Below are positions 7,074-10,113 of a DNA stretch of 10,113 nt, one piece after another. A program made the position numbers and the translations under genes. This DNA is from Bradyrhizobiaceae bacterium (lineage in GTDB: Bacteria > Pseudomonadota > Alphaproteobacteria > Rhizobiales > Hyphomicrobiaceae), in contig CANJPN010000191.1 of assembly GCA_947475855.1 (NCBI GenBank), forward strand, positions 1 to 10,113, given 5' to 3'. The notes under the pieces are model-generated. The model saw only the letters and a program-made list of their open reading frames with translations, was not told the DNA's origin and made no database searches. The first letter of the stretch is position 1. Every line of letters starts with the position of its first letter.

Positions 7074-7149
7074 TACTGCCTCCCGTTGAATGCCGTGCTG
7101 CCTGCGGCGGCGCGATGTCTTTTCGAATTTTGGGCTTTGGCTTTTCAGT
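7074..7149 (-). other. Spacer between chaperone gene and Tat peptide gene
   Basis: These 76 nt contain an A-rich stretch just after the chaperone stop (complement of about 7122-7147) and the ribosome binding site of the Tat peptide. I see no convincing -35/-10 pair, operator or terminator, so the structural genes are either read through from upstream or have a promoter I cannot recognise. Confidence 0.35.
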
Positions 7150-7938
7150 TCATGCGTCGATCAGGAATGCTTCGCGTTCGAGTTCCATGAAGCAGTTGCC
7201 GAGGTTAGCGACGGCTTTGTAGAAGTTGGCGGACGGAGATACGCCGATGTCAGCGAAGCAGCGTCCTGCCCAAGGTGCGATGTGTCGGTCGAAGAACTGG
7301 TGCTGACGGGAAAGGTCGGCTTCGAAAGTGCCATTGGCGAAACCGCCCATGACTTCCAGGAGCAGACCAAGATGGTCCTCAGGGTCGAAATTGCCGTCTG
7401 TGCGCTCGATGCCAAGCTGGCCCAGATCCTCGCGCAGGTAAGCGAGCGGCTTTTCGTGGAGGAAGCCTGTCAGATAGAACGAGGCGTAAGGTAGCAGCTC
7501 GCCGCGGCCGATGCCAATGAACAGCGCGAAGTATTCGCTGGCGACTTCGGCTTCGGTGTACCGGTTGGCCGCTTCGGCCAATTGCATGCGAGCCATGCCG
7601 ATGGGGGAGACATCGCCGCGCAGGTGGGACAGCTCGGACAGAAGTTTGGCATCGGGTGCACGGCGCAGAAGGCGGGCGAGCAGGAGGTACTCGTGGGCGC
7701 GGGCAAGCTCGATTTCGTCGATAGGGGCCGAAGCCAACTGAGCGTCGCCGTCAACCGGATAGAGATCGGGACGCAGCATCTTGCGGGCGACGCCGGTGAG
7801 CGCTTCGATGGCGAGGACACGGTCGGCAGGAACCTTCGTCCACGTCGACACCGAGGGCTGGCGTATGCCGAGGCTGCGGGCAAGCGCACCCACACCTCCT
7901 GCGGCATCGATAGCTCGCTGTAGTCCTTCTTCACGCAT
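7150..7938 (-). CDS. YdaS/Cro-like helix-turn-helix fused to TorD/DmsD-family chaperone
   Basis: The protein joins two domains. Residues 1-60 (counting from ATG 7938) look like a YdaS/Cro-type DNA-binding domain: AIDAAGGVGALARSLGIRQP, then SVSTWTKVPADRVLAIEALTGV and RPDLYP. Residues about 75-260 form an all-helical TorD/DmsD/NarJ-type chaperone, with recognisable stretches ARAHEYLLLARLLRRAP, EYFALFIGIGRGELLPYASF, EDHLGLLLEVMGG and FFDRHIAPWAGRCFADI. Such chaperones bind the Tat signal of molybdoenzymes and keep them unfolded until cofactor is inserted; here the client is very probably the alpha subunit. ATG 7938 (262 aa) fits where the HTH domain normally begins, but has no good ribosome binding site. 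A TTG at 7968 would give 272 aa and lies 3 nt after the stop of a small upstream ORF. Each is possible. The fusion suggests that the chaperone may also regulate transcription. Confidence 0.9.
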   Translation of the reverse strand: MREEGLQRAIDAAGGVGALARSLGIRQPSVSTWTKVPADRVLAIEALTGVARKMLRPDLYPVDGDAQLASAPIDEIELARAHEYLLLARLLRRAPDAKLLSELSHLRGDVSPIGMARMQLAEAANRYTEAEVASEYFALFIGIGRGELLPYASFYLTGFLHEKPLAYLREDLGQLGIERTDGNFDPEDHLGLLLEVMGGFANGTFEADLSRQHQFFDRHIAPWAGRCFADIGVSPSANFYKAVANLGNCFMELEREAFLIDA

Positions 7939-7971
7939 TTCGAAAGGCGTCCAGGTCGTCTCGTCCAACGG

Positions 7972-8019
7972 TTATTCCGCTTGTCGACGAGTAGTCTCCC
8001 AAAGTCTGATGTTGCTCAT
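7972..8019 (-). promoter_or_regulatory. Possible leader ORF (15 codons) before the HTH-TorD gene
   Basis: ATG at 8019 has AGGA (complement of 8027-8030) 7 nt upstream, the best ribosome binding site in this spacer. It encodes MSNIRLWETTRRQAE and ends in TAA (complement of 7972-7974). The stop is in the same frame as the chaperone and lies 3 nt before its TTG codon at 7968. This could be a translated leader that feeds ribosomes to the TTG start, or a relic of a longer N-terminus closed by a stop mutation. Short ORFs occur by chance, so confidence is modest. Confidence 0.35.
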
Positions 8020-8028
8020 AGGGTGGTC

Positions 8029-8050
8029 CTATGGCGGCTGTCTATGGCGG
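8029..8050. repeat. Direct repeat CTATGGCGG, candidate operator
   Basis: CTATGGCGG occurs at 8029-8037 and again at 8042-8050, with start points 13 bp apart. In the transcript direction the proximal copy reads CCGCCATAG and runs into the AGGA element of the leader ORF. A protein or RNA bound here could block initiation. No matching repeat is evident elsewhere in the spacer. Confidence 0.4.
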
Positions 8051-8078
8051 GAGCTTACGTAGCTGTTGCTACTTTGGA

Positions 8079-8819
8079 TTAAGCGGGCAACGCGCCGCCG
8101 TGGCGACGGCGGGTCGGGTGTGCGCTTTGTTGCACTGCGGTGAGGTCCGCCTCAGTAGATCTAACATCTTGCGCCGCAAGGGGCGAAGGGGCGGCATGGC
8201 CGACGCTGGAGGTGTGCAGGGGCAGTGCAATTTCTTGCGGTGCAGCAAGAACCTCCCCGCCTGGATCAACTTTTTGTTGATCGGGAATTTCGTCGGGCTT
8301 CTCGGCAATCTGCTCTGTTGGAGGGGGTGGATTGTCGGGAGAGGTCAAGGTGCGCGATATCGCACTGGTCGCGTCGGCGAATGAGATCCCGGCCGTGGAG
8401 CCTTCCTCGATGAGTTCATAGAAGGGCGCGCCGCCGGGTATGTTCCAGTTCCACTGGTTTTCCGCCACCTCGATGAAATCGCGGATGGTGGGATCGAGCG
8501 TCCACATGCGGGACAGAGCGGCGTTGCGCAGGGCAGCGGGGACGCGGCGGTCAAGGAACACCGCGATGTTGCTTTCTGCCGTCAATTCTTCGACACGCGG
8601 CAGCTTTTCGAGATCGAGCGGCGGCTCGGCTTCGGCGTTTTTCGCGGGCATCACGTCCGCTGCCGGGGGGGCAACAGCCGGCGAGGTTGCGGCTTGGCGG
8701 CCTCCTGCCGCTACTCCGTCGCGTTCGACTTGCTCTGCTGGTAGGCCGGGATGAGCGGCGCGTTGCTTCATCCGCGACCAGCGCGAAAGGAAGGGGACTT
8801 CGTCGTCGGGTTTGCTCAT
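8079..8819 (-). CDS. DUF3306 domain protein (formate dehydrogenase accessory, unknown function)
   Basis: The 246-residue product has the hallmarks of DUF3306: an N-terminal FLSRWSRMKQ (10-19), an Ala/Pro-rich linker, then the conserved core LPRVEELTAESNIAVFLDR (about 74-92) followed by VPAALRNAALSRMWTLDPTI (about 94-113) and a tryptophan-rich turn near 121-124. The C-terminal 100 residues are low-complexity, rich in Pro, Ala and Gln, and look disordered. There is no signal peptide or membrane helix, so it is presumably cytoplasmic. ATG 8819 has no visible ribosome binding site, but overlaps the stop of a nine-codon mini-ORF (ATGA). DUF3306 genes typically sit next to DUF3305 genes in formate dehydrogenase loci, as here. 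A role in maturing the enzyme is inference; no catalytic motif is apparent. Confidence 0.88.
   Translation of the reverse strand: MSKPDDEVPFLSRWSRMKQRAAHPGLPAEQVERDGVAAGGRQAATSPAVAPPAADVMPAKNAEAEPPLDLEKLPRVEELTAESNIAVFLDRRVPAALRNAALSRMWTLDPTIRDFIEVAENQWNWNIPGGAPFYELIEEGSTAGISFADATSAISRTLTSPDNPPPPTEQIAEKPDEIPDQQKVDPGGEVLAAPQEIALPLHTSSVGHAAPSPLAAQDVRSTEADLTAVQQSAHPTRRRHGGALPA
8168..8282. repeat. Three inverted repeats inside the 3' part of the DUF3306 gene
   Basis: Three perfect inverted repeats lie close together in the poorly constrained tail of the DUF3306 gene. They are CTTGCG/CGCAAG around a single C (8168-8180), TTCTTGC/GCAAGAA with a 6-nt loop (8232-8251), and GATCAAC/GTTGATC with a TTTTT loop (8264-8282). 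The first two share CTTGC/GCAAG half-sites. They could be RNA hairpins or binding sites controlling the downstream chaperone gene; codon-driven chance is the alternative. Confidence 0.35.
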
Positions 8820-8845
8820 GGTGACTTGCTCATGATCTTGCTCAT
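8816..8845 (-). CDS. Nine-codon mini-ORF coupling DUF3305 to DUF3306
   Basis: The frame MSKIMSKSP starts at ATG 8845, which overlaps the DUF3305 stop as ATGA. It ends in TGA that overlaps the DUF3306 start as a second ATGA. Three copies of ATGAGCAA (complements of 8838-8845, 8826-8833 and 8812-8819) make up the bridge. The product is too short to be a protein with a folded function; its likely role is to hand ribosomes from one gene to the next, and it may have arisen by local duplication of the start region. Confidence 0.4.
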   Translation of the reverse strand: MSKIMSKSP

Positions 8846-9345
8846 GACCTGTCTTCGTCTATGGGGCGGCGGCGTTCGCCGAGTTGCGGCGGACGCTTGT
8901 CGCGCTTGCGCTTCTCGAACACCCGCTCGACGTGGTGCGCATCGACGAATTCGGCAATAGCAGCGGCAAGACCTGGCGGAATGTCGATCACTTCGACGAC
9001 GTTCGTGCCGGTTTCGGTATAGCCTTCGCCTTCGGTCGGATCGGCCGTTACTGCGATGATGTCGACCGGAGGTTCCGGGCCGTCCGGCCGCATGACGACC
9101 CACAGCCGCGGGCGGTCGGCCAGCAGGTTGTCGCGGTAGTACGCGGTTTCCGTCGAATAGAGGTGGACCGCGAAGGCACCTGCGAAATAGCTCACGCGAT
9201 CTGCGCCCTTGGACAGGATTGTCCACGGCTGGGTATCGGGTACGCCGTCGAGGGCTTGGCGCGGCAGCCAAATAGGCTCCCCCCATTTGGTGGATGGATC
9301 TAGGCGCTCCATGATAAGGCCGACGATGATTTCACGCTCGACCAT
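8842..9345 (-). CDS. DUF3305 domain protein (formate dehydrogenase accessory, unknown function)
   Basis: I start this gene at ATG 9345 (167 aa), because AGAGG lies 5 nt upstream and the protein then begins MVEREIIVGLIMERLDPS, the usual N-terminus of DUF3305. An in-frame ATG at 9387 would add 14 residues that do not look conserved. Features of the family are the repeated tryptophan/leucine pattern WGEPIWLPRQALDGV (about 21-35), the AVHLYSTETAYYRDNL segment near 59-74, RPRLWVVMRPDG (about 78-89) and the basic C-terminal FVDAHHVERVFEKRKRDKR. There is no signal peptide, membrane helix or cysteine, so it is presumably a soluble cytoplasmic protein. It overlaps the DUF6352 gene by 14 nt and is joined to DUF3306 by a mini-ORF. 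Function is unknown; context points to formate dehydrogenase biogenesis. Confidence 0.88.
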   Translation of the reverse strand: MVEREIIVGLIMERLDPSTKWGEPIWLPRQALDGVPDTQPWTILSKGADRVSYFAGAFAVHLYSTETAYYRDNLLADRPRLWVVMRPDGPEPPVDIIAVTADPTEGEGYTETGTNVVEVIDIPPGLAAAIAEFVDAHHVERVFEKRKRDKRPPQLGERRRPIDEDRS

Positions 9346-10113
9346 GGTTTCCTCTGGAAGTGGCCAAGGCGACATCGGGAAGACCAACGAGCAGGTTCTG
9401 CGGCTTCATCGATACGATGCGGGCGGATGTCATAGACAGTATCAGATAAATGCTGCGCCCGGCGGTCTGCGGGAATTCGGGTAGTTCGAGCGAGTAAAGC
9501 GCCACGATGCGGTCCATTGTGTCGACCGGCACCTTCTCACCACGCCAAAGCCGGTTGCCGATGCGTGTCGATTCCGCATCGAGCCCGACGAACCAATACC
9601 ACGGCTCGTTCTCGATCCGCTCCAGAGGTGTGATGCGCGCTTCAAGGCCGAGCATGTGCCGCAACCAGCGCTGCATGACGGTTGCCAAGGCCAAGCGGGC
9701 CGCGCCATTCGGCGTGAAGTCGAGGACCATGTCGAACTGGTCGGAGCGCTTCCAATAAAGATCGGTAGTGGCAGGTGTCACCACGTCGAGTTGGCGGGCT
9801 TTGTGCTCGCCGAGCATCGCGGTCAGCGGAGACGTGTGCCGCGACTTTTCCTCGCCATCGACGACCTCTTCGTCTGCCAGGAGGATGCCACCCTGCTCGC
9901 GCGTGAGCCGCTGCGGCCTGAATAGGAGTTCGCCTGCACGCAGGGTAACTGGGTCGGTTTCGCCGTCCAACACGTTACGCATGATGACGTGAAGAAGCTG
10001 GGTGATGAGCAGCGGGGGCGTTTGGGCGACGCCATTGCGCATCAGGTCGAGGTAAGCGCTTTCGAGGGTGGGATTGCGGAGAAGCAGATCGCGGAAAGCG
10101 AGCATTGTCCGCC
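9332..10113 (-). CDS. DUF6352 family protein, 5' end outside the window (partial)
   Basis: The frame is open to the right edge of the window. The first visible Met (10105) is followed by LAFRDLLLRNPTLESAYLDL, which in this family lies well inside the protein, so roughly the first 70-80 residues are probably missing. The visible 260 codons show family-like stretches: ITQLLHVIMRNVLDGETDP, LADEEVVDGE, DLYWKRSDQFDMVLDF, RWLRHMLGLEARI, WYWFVGLDAESTRIGNRLW and SMTSARIVSMKPQNLLVGLP. There are no membrane helices or cysteine motifs. The gene overlaps the start of DUF3305 by 14 nt, which indicates coupled translation in one operon. I know of no biochemical function for DUF6352; its association with formate dehydrogenase loci makes an accessory role likely. 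Confidence 0.85.
   Translation of the reverse strand, partial: RTMLAFRDLLLRNPTLESAYLDLMRNGVAQTPPLLITQLLHVIMRNVLDGETDPVTLRAGELLFRPQRLTREQGGILLADEEVVDGEEKSRHTSPLTAMLGEHKARQLDVVTPATTDLYWKRSDQFDMVLDFTPNGAARLALATVMQRWLRHMLGLEARITPLERIENEPWYWFVGLDAESTRIGNRLWRGEKVPVDTMDRIVALYSLELPEFPQTAGRSIYLILSMTSARIVSMKPQNLLVGLPDVALATSRGNHGRA

Noticed and set aside
8812..8819. Similarity between the first codons of DUF3306 and mrp (both begin MSKPD with ATGAGCAAACC)
   Set aside because: The match stops after about 13 bases and the proteins are unrelated; most likely chance or a favoured initiation context.
1..10113. Search for CRISPR arrays, insertion sequences, tRNA genes, phage genes or defence systems
   Set aside because: No regular spaced repeats, transposase motifs, tRNA-like cloverleaf or defence-domain proteins were seen; coding content is continuous and coherent around formate oxidation.

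Overview
The window is a GC-rich, fully minus-strand gene cluster, almost certainly from an alphaproteobacterium and most likely from Hyphomicrobiales (Rhizobiales). The evidence is the gene content: a three-subunit membrane-bound formate dehydrogenase of the FDH3 type, a 'formate dehydrogenase region TAT target' peptide, a helix-turn-helix/TorD fusion, and DUF6352, DUF3305 and DUF3306 proteins. This set is familiar from formate loci of that group. The genus cannot be fixed from the sequence alone. There are no RNA genes, mobile elements or CRISPR arrays, and I see no gene on the plus strand.

Layout in transcription order, right to left. First comes a DUF6352 protein whose 5' end is outside the window (9332-10113). 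It overlaps the DUF3305 gene (8842-9345), which is linked by a nine-codon mini-ORF to the DUF3306 gene (8079-8819). After a 110-140 nt leader with a possible 15-codon upstream ORF comes the HTH-TorD chaperone (7150-7938 or 7968). Next are a 67-residue Tat-targeted peptide (6870-7073), the catalytic subunit (3846-6842), the four-cluster iron-sulfur subunit (3238-3834) and the cytochrome b subunit (2088-3119). Downstream lie a 53-residue membrane peptide (1844-2005), a five-helix membrane protein (1240-1830) and an Mrp/NBP35 iron-sulfur carrier ATPase (129-1229). The left edge may hold the first codons of another minus-strand gene.

How the genes work together. The alpha subunit oxidises formate in the periplasm at a Mo/W-bis-MGD centre with a cysteine ligand. 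Electrons pass through its own [4Fe-4S] cluster and four clusters in beta to two b hemes in gamma, and so to the quinone pool. The TorD-type protein probably protects and inserts cofactor into alpha before Tat export. Mrp may help supply iron-sulfur clusters; this is inference from position. DUF3305, DUF3306 and DUF6352 have no assigned function and are best read as accessory or maturation factors because of their repeated association with such loci. No fdhD or fdhE is in the window.

The core enzyme is well known. The less explained parts are the HTH-TorD fusion, the unknown accessory set, the Tat micro-peptide, and several translational-coupling and hairpin structures between the genes.
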